Shown here in pieces: positions 23,330 to 35,028 of a stretch of 64,000 nt of DNA. Origin of the DNA: Daedaleopsis sinensis (taxonomy: Eukaryota > Basidiomycota > Agaricomycetes > Polyporales > Polyporaceae). The notes under the pieces were generated by a model that saw nothing but the letters and a program-made list of their open reading frames with translations, ran no database searches and was not told the DNA's origin. How positions within the stretch are numbered: position 1 is the first letter of the stretch; each line of letters starts with the position of its first letter. The stretch covers positions 248,001 to 312,000 of the forward strand of contig CM066302.1 of assembly GCA_033807695.1 (NCBI GenBank), read 5' to 3'. Made by a program: the position numbers and the translations under genes.

Positions 23330-24420
23330 TTCACGCTGCACTTGCCGTAGAACTTGCTGCAAAGACTTCGACGGCGATGTCTACGATGATTTGAGGGATC
23401 GGTTCGAACGCCTCGCCTCTCGAGTACGATGCCTCGTCCTCATGCCAGGTATCGTCACCAGCTCGTCCATTAGCATGGGACGCACTACAACGGGACTCGT
23501 GTTTCCCGGTTCTCGAACGCTCGAATACATCGCCGTTACCCTTTTGGATCCACAAAGGATATCGAGGCCGGAAGCATCTGCTCCTGAAGACGATCTCGCT
23601 CTCGTGGCAGATATCCGTGGACATCGCCCGCAATCTTTCCATTACCACCGTATCGATACCCCACACTGGCAGACTCCCCTTCAAATGCTTCTTGCATCGA
23701 GGTCACTCGTCTTGATCATCTCTAGCCGACGACAAAGAGACCGGCTCACACCACCCATGTCCTGCGATACTCCCTCATGTAGAGAATCTCAAGGCAACTG
23801 TTCGACTCTGCTCGACAATCCCGATGACCCCTACCTTGAGTTCCCTGACCTATCCTGACCTCCGATGATTGGCGCTGCCCGCGGCGCTCGGCGTCGACTC
23901 GTCGACCATCCTGGATGCCCTGAAGGAGATATTAGTTTCCTATCTGCAGTCGCTCCTTCGAGGTCCGAGTCGTGTTCTAACTTTTTATCGGTCACGAGGT
24001 GACGCCGTCGAATGTATGGAATCACTTCGCGCTGCCCGGGACACCAACGCCCATGACACTATCTCTCCGTGCAGGCTAGTGCCACCGGCCAGAGACGCAC
24101 GTCCATTTTCTTCCCCGAGTCCTCGTCCATCGAACTGCGCCACATAGAGCGCCTCTCAACGCACTCGACTGCGCCGTCCGGTAGCTCAGACGACGACCTC
24201 GCCCAGCTCCGGTCGGCGTGGCCGCGCCTGCGCAAGATGCCCATGCGTTGTACTCTCGCGCTCACCGAGGTATGTTCGCGCCTGGAGAGCCTCCTGTAGA
24301 GGTACGGCGTGGCAATCGTCACACAAGAGGACGTCAACACTCTCGAAGCGCGTACTGCAGCGTCAGTACTGACGTCGCCGTCGGACCCGGAGATATGTCG
24401 CGCCGTCGACGTACCTCGCA
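23330..24420 (+). pseudogene. Decayed F-box/LRR-type gene, copy 2
   Basis: Starts about 70 bases after copy 1 in the same orientation. It contains DVYDDLRDRFERLASRVRCL (compare WECFELLAARVRAI in copy 1) and PEDDLALVADI (compare PEDDLTLVADI), with several frame changes and missing LRR parts. Later fragments near 24.3 kb (VTQEDVNTLEA) resemble the C-terminal part of the family only weakly. Tandem arrangement and shared blocks point to local duplication followed by decay. Confidence 0.6.
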
Positions 24421-26055
24421 GAAGACGATGACCCTGTACGCACCTGGAAGTTCTCAGCTCACGGGGATTCCGGGAGACATGGAGGCTGTAGCTTGTAGCG
24501 TGGGTGTCTTTTCATGCGCTTCTTGCGCTCACGGCGATCGAACCGGGAATGAAGAGAGGAGATGGCACGAGTAGTAGCCTCAGGCCAGGTTTGAGGGCTT
24601 CATCTCGTTCTTGCGCTCGAGAGCTCGCGCCCGTGTAGCATGTTGATCGGAGCTTGAGCCGGAGCCGCCACTTCGAAAGAAGAACGGTTGAATTTGTTTC
24701 CAGAGCGACTGCTGGAGCTGAGACGAGTAGTAGAGCGGTATTGTGGTAGTGGAAGTATTCTGGGCCGTCGGCACCTGGACGCTGCAATGGTTTGTAGGTG
24801 AGCTGTCTTCTAGCCATCGTTGGGCGAATCGATAGCTCACGTGCCAGTGGAGGTAATTCCGGTCAGAACTTTTGTATGCAGTGCATGCGAAAGCGAATAC
24901 GATCCGACGTGTTTGTGGTGCACATCACGCTAGTGGCCAATCCGGGAGAACGTACTGTCCAAGCCGTCCGGTCCGTGTAAATCCTGAGAGCTTGATTCAC
25001 TTTTCTCCGTGACCATTCCTAAACCTTACCTGTTCGCTATTAAGCAGCTTCTCATTCGCACGCGCGATGTGGACTGTATTGCGCTAATCCAGACGCTATT
25101 CCCGGCCCCTCTCGACACCAACCGGCCTCGGATGGACTGTTCAGCTCCCCTGCTAGGCCCCACATCGGCCGGGGAAGCGTAGAAAGGTGATGAAAAAATA
25201 TATTGGACAAATCGAAAGATCCGAGGATGCCCTGAGCGTTTCTGTGCTGTGATGGGTGCGTTCCTTCGCGCTTGCCATCTTACTGCTGTGACGCTAAGAG
25301 CCGTTGACCCACTTTTAGATACCTACCTGCTCGTCCCTCCACAAGCGTCAGATGTAAACCTACATACAATATTCCCAAAGCGACACATCATATATGAGTA
25401 GGTGAAACGTTAAGCTCAAAACCACAAGGTCCATATGAATCTAACAAGCTATGTCGGCGTGTCGCCCACCCAACATCCATCTATTTGATCTACAACGTTG
25501 ACGCACAGTGCTAACTAAAGAGACATAATCAATGCCCGCCTGTTCGAGGTCCACTATGTACTAAACGCCCTTATCATGATTCTCGCGATCCGGAGGATGG
25601 CCACAGCGAATTCTCAACGCTTTATGCCGACGGCACAGAGTAACCCAAGGTAGGACATGATACTACACTATCTAGCAGTCCGGCACGCTAATGTCGTTGA
25701 CTTATACTAGTCATCAATACTTCAATAATGCATATACATCATGGCATGTGCGGGAATGAAGTAATCCCGCATTCATGCCGTGTCTGACCAATCTCTGTTT
25801 ATGTAGAGTCCTCAATACTTATCTCGCGTCTTTCGCAACCGATCTCAGGCACAACGGGAAGGTTGCGACGGAAGTATCTGGAATATTGCTCGCAATATTT
25901 CTACTCAGCTCACCTACCCTATAATGAGCCTCTGGCGCTCGGGATAGGTATAAGAACAGTGCTCGCACAACGACAGAGAGCAGTCACTCTCCAAGCACCT
26001 CACAGAGCTTGCACAGCGACTACACCGATCGACCTCCAATCATCCTTTCCTCACA
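24421..26055. other. Intergenic stretch, AT-richer, no recognised gene
   Basis: About 1.6 kb between the decayed F-box copies and the first secreted 12-Cys protein gene. No motif-bearing frame was seen. The last 110 bases hold a TATA-like box and a transcribed leader shared with the paralogous gene at 28737. Confidence 0.5.
25947..25954 (+). promoter_or_regulatory. TATA-like box of secreted 12-Cys gene A
   Basis: GGTATAAG lies about 105 bases before the ATG at 26056. The leader after it (CAGTCACTCtcc...CAGAGCTTGC.CAGC) is shared with the leader of the paralogue at 28737, which has GTATAAA at a similar distance. The agreement supports both as core promoters. Confidence 0.5.
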
Positions 26056-26875
26056 ATGTTCCAGCTTGCCCTCATTCTCTCCTTCACCGTCGTGGTATGT
26101 GGTTCGGTTATACTGGAGATGGACAAACATGCTGACCAGCACTGTCCCTTCCGTTCTCCAGGCCGTGAGCGGAGCCGCTACAAAGGACCTCACCGGGATG
26201 AGCGAAGTTGCCAAGGGTGCCGCGGCTGGCGTCGCCCAGGGAAGCAACGGCCTTCTCCCTTTGTGCGATGACATCCCACTCGCATCTTCGGGGCCCGAAC
26301 AGCACATGTGTATTGTGCAGCTCGACTCGCAAGCGTCCGCCGGCGCGGCGCCCTCCCAGAACGTTACTGCCAGCCCGGCTGATGGCCTTACCTGCGCCCA
26401 GAACGTCATCGCGCCCTCTTTGGGCGATGCGCAGACTGTCTGTAACAACGTCGTGCCGTCCGGACAATTCACAGTCGCGGCTGCTCCGGCCAACAACCAG
26501 TGCACGTGCATCCAGTTTAGCTCGGTGAGTTTCATGAGGCCTTTCTGGATCCGCTCTGAGTCAAGCTTGACCGTGTTCTTACTGACCGTATACATACTTC
26601 TACAGCCCAACGCCGCACCCTCTGCCTGGTTCCGAGCATGCAACTGCGACTTCTGCTCGTAAGGCTGTCGTTTCCATTTGCGTGCATTTTGATATTGATT
26701 TACCGAGCGCAGGGCCGCTACCTTTGCCAACATTCGGGGCGACTGTCAGACCATTGCCAGCAGCTGCGTCGCTCACGGGGTAGGAGGATTCGCCACCCAT
26801 ACGGCGCCGAACACGTTCGATATCCTCTTCCTTGCGAACTCCCAGCCTCCTACTCCAGTTGACACCAACTGCTGA
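26056..26875 (+). CDS. Secreted 12-cysteine protein A, unrecognised family
   Basis: Four exons (26056-26094, 26162-26524, 26606-26658, 26713-26875) give about 205 aa. The 13-residue first exon (MFQLALILSFTVV) plus the following AVSGA forms a signal peptide. The mature part has 12 cysteines: LCDD, CIVQL, TCAQN, VCNN, QCTC, ACNCDFC, DCQT, SCVAHG and the C-terminal NC, enough for six disulfides. Between them are conserved blocks such as ASPADGLTCAQNVIAPS and GQFTVAAAPA. It ends APNTFDILFLANSQPPTP...NC. Spacing does not fit hydrophobins (8 Cys with CC pairs), cerato-platanins or CFEM. It is likely an extracellular structural or effector-like protein; function unknown. A paralogue with identical intron positions follows in tandem. 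Confidence 0.8.
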
Positions 26876-28736
26876 ATGGATTTATGTGAGCGCATCTGAT
26901 ACCTCGACCACACCATTACTCTCTCCTGACCCAAGTTCTGAATGTGGCAGTCACAACTTCATATGGTATAGTCGCCGAGTCTCGCCGATGACGTGCCACA
27001 TTCTAGTAGTGGCGATTAAACAGTAGTGTTTTGAGGCTGTAGTACAGTGTCGGATGATTATGCTATCAAACAATGTCTGAAATCAAGTTCAGTGGCCGAC
27101 GACTCCTAGTCTATCTGCCTCCCAGTCGTACTCCTTTTGCTGCTCGTCTCAACGTGCGCTACATTATCATACATACATGTCCCGCCCCCCTAGTAAATGA
27201 AACCTATGTCTCCTTGATACAGCAGATGTCCTCCATTCCGGCTCCTCAGCAGCTCGTGCACCTCCACCTGCGCCTCCCGCAGAAGTCGTTGAGCAGTTCC
27301 TGATCGGTCGGTTCGACGGGAGTCCGGCAGGGCTCCCGCATGACCTCGACCGCCTTGAGAAGGCTCTCCTCTCCTTCAGACCTTCCTAAAGATCGGCGGA
27401 GTAGGTGCCCATCCTGGTGTCTCGGGTTGTCTTGGAGAGTTAGCGGGGAATTTGCAAGAGACTTGAATGGGTTGGGAGGTCGGGCAGTCGTTGAGGGCAC
27501 ACCTTATCTGAAGCACGGCAGCAGGCTCGAGCTCGCGAGTAGGAGTCATATCCTAACGAAGGTGTCATGAGTCCAGATGGGTACTAGGTGTGGTTGCTCA
27601 TGAGTTCCGTTCAATAGCGTGAATGTTTGCATTGTAGCGCTACGCCGTAATCGTTAACGCTTCATAACTATATTGTTCAAGTGCCTGCCATGTCAGCGAG
27701 TGGAGTGTGTCAGCCTAGGCTTGACTCAGCCTTGGGAAGAAGCAATCGTCGAGTATATGAGCCAATGAATTGTTAGTCGCCGCCCACGAAGTAGATGATG
27801 AAACTGCAATTCATACTTAAGTGACGGCCCGGCGCCGCTCACGGAGCGCTGCGTAGTTAATATGTTGTTCGGCGATTGACAACCAGTTCGTGCAACGAGC
27901 GACTTGAAAGTAGCCATCGACCTGACAGTAGGCCTCAGGCGGGTGCGAAGCTGTTGTACAGCCCAATTATACAGCAGACCTTCGAAAGCCCTCACCGATC
28001 AGCAAGTATCTGAGAGCGTGGCGGCGCTGCAACGCCAATTGACTCGGAGCTATTCACATACATACAGCAAGTGTACATCTGAAACCCGTGGATACTACCA
28101 CTGAGAGTCGTTACTGGCCGCGTGGCTATATATTGCACATTCAGGAATGTCCTACGCGCAGTGTTTTGCCGAGTGAGTGATAGAGTGATAGATGGTTTAC
28201 GGACCGACTAGCCGGAGTACACACTTACTGATCAGATTTCGATACTTCAAGGGCCTCCAACAAAGTTGTCAAAGAATAGTACGTTGACTATGTCCGATAC
28301 TAGCATATAATCTCCGAGTCGGATAACCTTCCCTGAATACGGTGTCAATATTTTGCTCAAAGCTCACAGTTGCGAGCTTTACGCTCACCTGTCAGAGCAG
28401 TGCATGTCATGGGGCATAACGCTTCGTGCAATGGTAAGTTCTAGTCGGTCGGGAACAGCCCGGATTGCGGGTGAGAATGAGCCTGGTGAGAACGTGAGTT
28501 ACTTTTCCTATTCAGCCAGTCAATGTGCCTCGTACGTGTACATTTCACAGTGTGAAGAGCTAGCTGCCTCTCAGACACATACCTGTTAGACATATGATAT
28601 ATCACTGGCGCTCCAAGGGGGTATAAAGACAGATGTCTTCGACATAGTAGAACAGCAGTCACTCAAACGCCTCCCAGAGCTTGCCCAGCCGATTAGTCAC
28701 CTTCAGACCAACCTACGAGTTACCTCCACCTTTAGG
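26876..28736. other. Spacer between tandem secreted-protein genes
   Basis: About 1.9 kb. A short open stretch at about 27270-27395 (+) encodes APPPAPPAEVVEQFLIGRF and continues GSPAGLPHDLDRLEKALL before a stop. It may be the end of a lost gene, but I cannot assign it. Nothing else is recognised apart from the promoter of the second gene. Confidence 0.4.
28619..28628 (+). promoter_or_regulatory. TATA box of secreted 12-Cys gene B
   Basis: GGGTATAAAG lies about 115 bases before the ATG at 28737, followed by a leader similar to that of gene A (CAGTCACTC...CAGAGCTTGCCCAGC). Confidence 0.6.
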
Positions 28737-29516
28737 ATGTTCAAGGCCGCCTCCCTTTTGTCTTTGATCGTTGTGGTATGTGGTTCGTCAATGTCTTATG
28801 GGCTGACCATTGTGCTCACCAGGCTGTCACGGCTGCGGTCACACCCGAGCTCGCGGGGATGAGCAGCGTCGCCAAAGGGCCCGTTTCTATCCACGCAAGC
28901 GGCGACAGCCTTCCGCTGTGCGACGACCTTCCGCCGCCGACCTCGTCCACAGTCGAGCAGCAAACGTGCATCGTCCAGCTGGATGCCAGTGCCTCGTCGG
29001 TCGCGCCGTCACAGAATATCACTGCCAGCCCTGCCGACGGCCTCACGTGCGCTCAGAACGTCATCGCCCCGTCGCAGACCGACGCGCAATCCCTCTGCAA
29101 CAACATAGTGCCCGCCGGGCAGTTCACGGTCGCCGCAGCCCCCGCAGACAACCAGTGCACCTGCATTCAGTTCAGTAGCGTAAGCAGTTCCCTTTCTTAG
29201 CTCGAACGATTTCTTCAGACTTACAATCCTCGTCATCGTCCTCTCACAGTCAATCGCGCCTTCGGCCTGGTTCCGTACCTGCAACTGCGATTTTTGCTCG
29301 TAAGTGTTCAAGAGCGTGATATCCTTCCAGAGCAAATCCTGACAAACACACAGAGCGGCCGTCTTCTTCAACATCAAGAACGACTGCCAGACCATTGCGA
29401 GCAGCTGCGTGGCGCACGGTGTCGGAGGATTTGCGTCTCACACGGCTCCGAACACCTTCGACATCCTCTTCCTTGCCAACTCGAACCCTCCGATCCCCGT
29501 CACCAATAACTGCTGA
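28737..29516 (+). CDS. Secreted 12-cysteine protein B, paralogue of A
   Basis: Four exons (28737-28775, 28823-29179, 29250-29299, 29354-29516) give about 202 aa. Intron number, positions and phases equal those of gene A, and the last exon has the same length (163 nt). The signal peptide is MFKAASLLSLIVVAVTA. All 12 cysteines of gene A are kept. Long blocks are identical or nearly so: ASPADGLTCAQNVIAPS, GQFTVAAAPADNQCTCIQFS, CNCDFCSAA, DCQTIASSCVAHGVGGFA and HTAPNTFDILFLAN. The N-terminal part after the signal peptide varies most. Tandem orientation and a shared leader show recent gene duplication. Function unknown; extracellular location inferred. Confidence 0.8.
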
Positions 29517-29969
29517 GAGACAGGACTGGTTAGTAAGTCGTTGATGCTAAGAAAAAACACCACTTACGCCATCTTGAGATAGCGAAGCTACAGCGGGGAT
29601 CAAGATTGACACCCGAGTGGAGTCGGATAAGGCGAATATTGGTGCTGGATAAATTACTAGCTAACAAAGAAAGTCGTGGTCCGTTTGTGAATATATTGTG
29701 TTGTTCATTCGTGCATCCTGAGCGGCCAAGCATGAGACCCGCCACATCTGTAACGTCTACTCACGCGGCGCAGGAGGCACGGTTTCATTGTATATGTATC
29801 ACACACCTTTCGAGTCTCTGGGAATGTGTACGTCAATCTGTGACGATCATGGCAAAGGACATCGTTGACGTTGTTCGTCGGATATTGTCAATACAGTTTG
29901 GATCGTCTACGGCCAGTGTCCTATATCAGACCAATGCCTGGCACCAATTTTGGACAATCTCGCACATAC

Positions 29970-31809
29970 CTAGCACTCAACAGACGGGGTCGAGTCTACA
30001 AAGCGATTCTGCTCCACGTCCGCCCGTCTCAACTTGGCCAACTTCAGTATAAGCAGACCCAAACGATCATGCGTTGTTTTCGAGCCGTCTTCTTCGCCAC
30101 CCAGTCTACCACACACCGTCGATTCGAAATCGATCCGGTCATACCAGCCGTCTGGGTCGGACAGGCAAGGGAACACTCGATGCAGGAGTAGTGCGAAACG
30201 ATCGAGGTCGGCGGGAAGGATCACTGGGTCCTTCACGTCGTCCTGCCTGCCGAGCACGATTTCTTGCATAGCACGGTGGGGTCTGAACGCCGGGGACGCG
30301 ACATATTTCTCGAGAGAATGTGCTTCCTCATCCGTGACGCCCGAAAGTTCGACCTTCGCGATCCTCAGTCCTGGACAGCGCTCGGGGAGGCGGACAGCAG
30401 CGTAGAGAGACGGGCGTTCGATGGCAACCGGTGGGAGTATACCGCCCGACCTGTCTCGCCGCAGGTGCGAGGACCATAGCTTGAGCGTCCGGAGGTGGGG
30501 CCAGGCGTCCGCGATTTGCGAGAGATCCGTATCCGACACCGCGAACCTCCATTTACGCGAGAAGAGGGAGAAGTCTTCCACGTCGTGCAGCCGATAGAAT
30601 GGCTCCGAAAAGGTAGCAAATGAAATGTCTCGAGAGCCCTCAATCTCCTGGAATGGTGGATCGTATCCAACGTAGCGTCTTGAAGTGACGAAGGCGAGAG
30701 AGAGCGTTTTCAGATGCTGCACCACAGGGAGTGAGCACATCTTGTCGACGAAGGGGGCAACTTCGTCTCTGTTGTGAATTATAACGCTAGCCGACAGCGA
30801 TGTTAGAAGCGGGGAGGTTATCCGAGACAGCAGCAGGAGAAAGTTTGATGACAGACCGCACTCCAACAATGTAAACACCCGAAGGGATGGGAATCCTGCT
30901 GCCATGAGGGAGCGATAGTTTGTTGGATCGAGTGATTCTGGATATACGCCTAGACACGAGAGTGACTCCAAATGGGGGAGCGATGCGATATGTTCCAAGA
31001 CTTGCAGTCCATTCTGGAGGTTGCATTCCAACTTGAGGGAACGTAAATCGACGAACTTGAGCAGATGGGTGTTCGCTGTACTGCGAATGTGCGGCTCGTC
31101 CAACACAAGATTGGGGATTGTGGATGCGACGTCTGCAGCTATAGAGAGTTCGTTCCCCGAGCGGCTGCGGCTGGAATAGATGAGGCATGGTGGCACAGAT
31201 TGCAACGCGATGTGGAAGATCCTTTGCCAGAGAGGATCACAACTCGAGTTCATCCACGAAAGGATCCGAAGGTTTGGAAATAGAGGCGGCCCATTCCCGT
31301 CGTACCGCGTCACGATTGCTTGAACGACTTCAGGACTGAGCCTGGTGTCCTTGAAGAGGGCCAGCGACCGCACCTGCTTGGCGACTTGCTCGAAGCGTGT
31401 CCACTCGACTTCGGAAACGTCCCCGCGAAGTGCCTAAACACGAATCAGATGTCTCTTGAATGATGGATGCATTTACATTACGTACATAGAATGTCGGCTT
31501 TTTGTCTTTGTCCCGCACCTCGCGTACGCACTTGTCCAAATTGGGGAGCGTGTGCACAAGGGCAACCAAACCGGAGTCGATGACCTTCCACAATGCGTAT
31601 GAAGCCGGCGCGGAGAAAGCTCTGCAAGTGAGAGCAGCACTAGCTAGGGTCCTCTGGGCTAAGGAAACATTGTACCGGGTTCGGGAGGAGGAGGAGGAGG
31701 AGGAGAAAGGGTCATAACGAGTCGGATTGAGCTCGGGGAAGGTGACGGAGCTGCCGAATAGATGATTTAGGATGTACTCGTTTGCAAGGAGCCTGTACAA
31801 AGCACCCAT
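29970..31809 (-). CDS. F-box / leucine-rich-repeat-type protein
   Basis: Two exons (31809-31486 and 31433-29970) give about 595 aa. The N-terminus reads LLANEYILNHLFG...LASAALTCRAFSAPASYALW, the degenerate F-box of many Agaricomycete proteins (NEYIL, CRAF.xPA..LW). A poly-Ser tract from a GAG/CTC-type microsatellite interrupts it at about residues 35-42. The rest consists of leucine-rich segments spaced like LRRs: FPNLRILSW, LRSLKLECN, LPHLESLSCLG, FPSLRVFTLLECG, WPHLRTLKLWSS, CPGLRIAKVELSG. F-box proteins link target proteins to the SCF ubiquitin ligase through Skp1; the target here is unknown. Two decayed copies lie at 21.6-24.4 kb in opposite orientation. Confidence 0.8.
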
Positions 31810-32468
31810 GTCTGCAAATATACAGCGTTAGGAGCTACTCGAAGCAATTTGTGCCCGTCGACCCCCGAAGACTCGGATAGGGATTTTCGCACGGGATCAT
31901 TTAGACATACCTGAGTTTTGCGCGGAGGGAAGTCAGATTCCCGGGGGTGCTGGTCAAAGATGTCAGGTGCCCCCTAAGCTTGAAACCTTCGTAATTAGGA
32001 CACGAGCACCGATTGTAAATGGTGTGCGCTGGCAGTAATTGAAGTATCTCGGATTTGAAGACGACTCTGTAAAGCCGCCGACCCGGAGTTGTTTGTCCAT
32101 GTTTGATCCGCTTTTCACATTAGACGCCTTCAACGCACTGGACGGTTGAAACGTGAAAGTACTTTCTAGTTCTCGCACAGGCTAGACATTGGCTTCTGAG
32201 ATTCTCCAAGCACCAAGGACACGCCATGCTGGAGTGAGGACCAGTCGGATGAAACTTACAAGAGTGATAGTAAGCCGCAGAAGTCCGAGTCGGTCGAAAG
32301 CCAAACAAACCTCACTGAGCGCTGAGCGATGTCGACGAAAGCCTCCGACACAGCACAACGTCTGATTGTGCAACAGTGTAAGTCATGTCCATTTCTGCAA
32401 GCACATAATCGTACATACCCAGTCACAGACAGTGCACAATCCGAGCCGTCCGCGTCGCGACGCCGAGA
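31810..32468. other. Intergenic stretch
   Basis: About 0.66 kb between the F-box/LRR start and the 3' end of the deaminase-like gene. No gene or RNA recognised. Confidence 0.4.
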
Positions 32469-34211
32469 TCAGTCGTCGAAAAAAGACGAACAGCCCGAGG
32501 CGTCTTCAAGAGCGTAGAGAGAGTCATCCGCACTCCAAACTTCCACGTCAAGCTCGCGAGCCAAGCCGGCAGCCCTGGAAGCCGCGGCAAGTTCAGCCCC
32601 TTTCAGCAAGAGCATCTGCAAGTCCTCGCCCAATGCCCGCTCCATCTCGCGCTCAATCCGTCCGTGCGCGTGCCTCTTGCTGTTCCTGCCCCAGGGGAAG
32701 CGCCAGGGGAGCGTGAGCACGACCGTCCCGTCGCCAGCAATGTCGCACCCGCGCAGAAACGTCTCACAGCCGGGCCCACGCACGGCGCTTACCGCGCGAG
32801 CGAGCATCATGCATGCGTAGCACGGGGCGGTAGATGTCGCGACGTACGAGTATGCGGCGGTCGAGTTCTCGGCGAGGTAGCGGAGGATTGTTCCTAAGCC
32901 TGTACAGTGTGTGCTAGGCGTGTCCTGAGTACCAGAGGCGGAGTCGAAGCAGAGGTGGCTGCCGGTGCGGACGAGGCCGGGAGGAGAGCCATAGAGAAGA
33001 GGCGCGACAACCACCGACCACGGGAACGTGGTCAGTTCGGGTGGCCCATCGAGGCCGTGAGACTGCCATCGGATGAGGTCGTTCAGCCATTGCTGGATGA
33101 GCGCGGAGTTGAGCACGGTCTCAGACCTAGCACGAGTGCGAACAGGAGGCGCGAGCCATCTAATGGTCCAAGGACGAGCGAGGGCAGAAGACATGTTGAA
33201 GGAGCCCGCTGCGAGGATGAGCGAGTGTACCAGGGTAGAGAGCATGCAGGCGTCCTCGATGATCTGGCACGCGTCGATATCTGTGCAAGCTGTGTGAGCG
33301 TATATGCGACAGCGAGGATAATTAACGACCGACTCACTGATTCTCTCGAGGGTCTCGCGGATTCCAACGTCACGCAGCTGGTCGACGGCGCGCCATCCCG
33401 CGATGCACGTCCACGTCAGCCGCAGGTCGTCCTCAGGCCCGCTCCCGCCCTCACAGTCGGTGTACCTCGTCACGAGCAGCAGGTTCGCGCGCATCTCCGA
33501 CAGCTGGTGGCCGGTATCCCGGAGCTGGCCCAGCAGCACTTCCAGCGTTCCCTCTTTGCGAACTTGAGAGCGGAGCTTGCCGTAGCATGCGCGGTACACG
33601 GCAATGACAATCTCCGTCTCGTACACCTGCGGGTCCCGCCTCATCTGCAGCGCCTTCGCGGTGTCCTTCGTGTGCTCGATCCACGCCCGGACATCCTGCA
33701 CCAGACGTGGAGACGGTCCCGCCGGGTCCCCAGTAGCGAAATAGAGCCCGACGTAGTCTGGGGTGTGCTCGAGCGCGACAACAGCAGAGTCGCAATCCGG
33801 GTGGAACGCGCACAGCGAGGCAAGCGTGTCTAGCAAGTCGCGCTCCGGGACGTACTGCATCGTCTTCTGGCCGTCGGCGCCTTGGCCCGCGGAACAGAAG
33901 TCGGGAGTGTCATCGGTGGACGCGAGGTGAGGGAGAACGGCAGGAGCCCAGGATGCGGAAGAGCTGAGAAGGAGAGACAGAGCGACGAGCTGAGCATTGA
34001 TGATTTCGCCTCTCGGAGTAGCAGCTAAGGGCTCTTGCTCGGCGATGGCGGTTTCTTTGGCGTTCATGAGAAGGATGTGGTAATGCGGCTGCGAGAATCT
34101 GGAAGAAGACCAGCTGCGTGTCATCCTACAGCCCTGTTCAAAACGAGAGTCAGCCTCCGGAAGATAGACATACCGTCGTAGTGAGTTTCTTCTCTCGTCA
34201 GCACCGACCAT
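32469..34211 (-). CDS. OTT_1508-like nucleic acid/nucleotide deaminase-fold protein
   Basis: One long frame of 580 codons with a probable 57-nt intron at 33337-33281 (GTGAGT...CACAG) that keeps the frame, giving about 561 aa. The C-terminal third carries a deaminase-type zinc site: THCTGLGTILRYL, then SYVATSTAPCYACMMLARAV, where PCxxC gives two Cys ligands and the earlier His the third. Spacing and the flanking Y(I/V)..S...C..C pattern fit the OTT_1508-type deaminases common in Agaricomycetes, which are often long proteins with helical N-terminal parts as here. The expected catalytic Glu of HxE is Thr (H-C-T), so catalysis is doubtful. Start may be 34211, 34124 or 34067 (MNAKETA). Family assignment is from motif memory. 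Confidence 0.6.
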   Translation of the reverse strand: MVGADERRNSLRRYVYLPEADSRFEQGCRMTRSWSSSRFSQPHYHILLMNAKETAIAEQEPLAATPRGEIINAQLVALSLLLSSSASWAPAVLPHLASTDDTPDFCSAGQGADGQKTMQYVPERDLLDTLASLCAFHPDCDSAVVALEHTPDYVGLYFATGDPAGPSPRLVQDVRAWIEHTKDTAKALQMRRDPQVYETEIVIAVYRACYGKLRSQVRKEGTLEVLLGQLRDTGHQLSEMRANLLLVTRYTDCEGGSGPEDDLRLTWTCIAGWRAVDQLRDVGIRETLERISESVVNYPRCRIYAHTACTDIDACQIIEDACMLSTLVHSLILAAGSFNMSSALARPWTIRWLAPPVRTRARSETVLNSALIQQWLNDLIRWQSHGLDGPPELTTFPWSVVVAPLLYGSPPGLVRTGSHLCFDSASGTQDTPSTHCTGLGTILRYLAENSTAAYSYVATSTAPCYACMMLARAVSAVRGPGCETFLRGCDIAGDGTVVLTLPWRFPWGRNSKRHAHGRIEREMERALGEDLQMLLLKGAELAAASRAAGLARELDVEVWSADDSLYALEDASGCSSFFDD

Positions 34212-35028
34212 TCAACAGTACAAGGGTGCTGATATGAGTGCTCCAGACCAAGCAGGAGGGAACGGGGAGGATCGGAAATCTTCGCTGAGCACCCAGGTCT
34301 GTACTTGTCGTCTGGCAATGTGGTGTACTAGCACTTCTTACTCTTAGTGCTTGGGGCATCACCTTCAGCAGAGAAAGTCGACTGCAGGCTTTAGCTTCAG
34401 GTTCGAAGTCATGGTGGAGGAACAGCAGAAGGCTACTCGTGGAAAGGGCCGCCCGTTGGTATCCGCCGGCGTCAACGCTCCGCCGCATAACACAGACAAA
34501 TAAACTTGGATCCTCCAACAACTCAGACACTTGAGCCAAAATACTTAGTCACGACTCACAGCACTGGACGTCGTCGGCAGTCACCTCAAAATCGTAGCGT
34601 TCAGCTCTGATACGGGTAAGCACAATCACCGAAGTCTTCTATAAGCTCACCACGTAGAGGCAGCAGTTGGCACCACGTTGCCATTGACAAGTTCCGTGGC
34701 AATGCGCGGCACGCCCACGTCAAACAAAGGTCGTCCTTACACTCTGTCAGAGACTGTTATGTGTACACTGGTACGCTCACCCGGCCGACACACCAGGCTT
34801 ATCTAGCTCGTGACTGAAGAATTTCCCAATCTAGGGTATGCTGACAGCCGCTTCCGAGCGGTCGAGGAAGACGTACGTATCTGACAGGCTGCCGGCACAC
34901 TGCGTCAATGTCAGTCAGGCACCGTCGAGAGCCGGGAGCGTGAGCACTACTTATCATGAGGAGGCGGTCAGGCCGAGCGTCCCGTCGAGTACCCCTCCTC
35001 CGAGTCTCCCCTTGTCGTCTTACACTCG
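34212..35028. other. Divergent intergenic region
   Basis: About 0.8 kb between the deaminase-like gene (-) and the F-box-like gene (+). Both promoters should lie here. No other feature recognised. Confidence 0.4.

Noticed and set aside
26056..29516. Hydrophobin identity for the secreted pair
   Set aside because: Hydrophobins have eight Cys with two CC pairs; here there are twelve Cys, no CC pairs, and a C-x-C-x2-C cluster.
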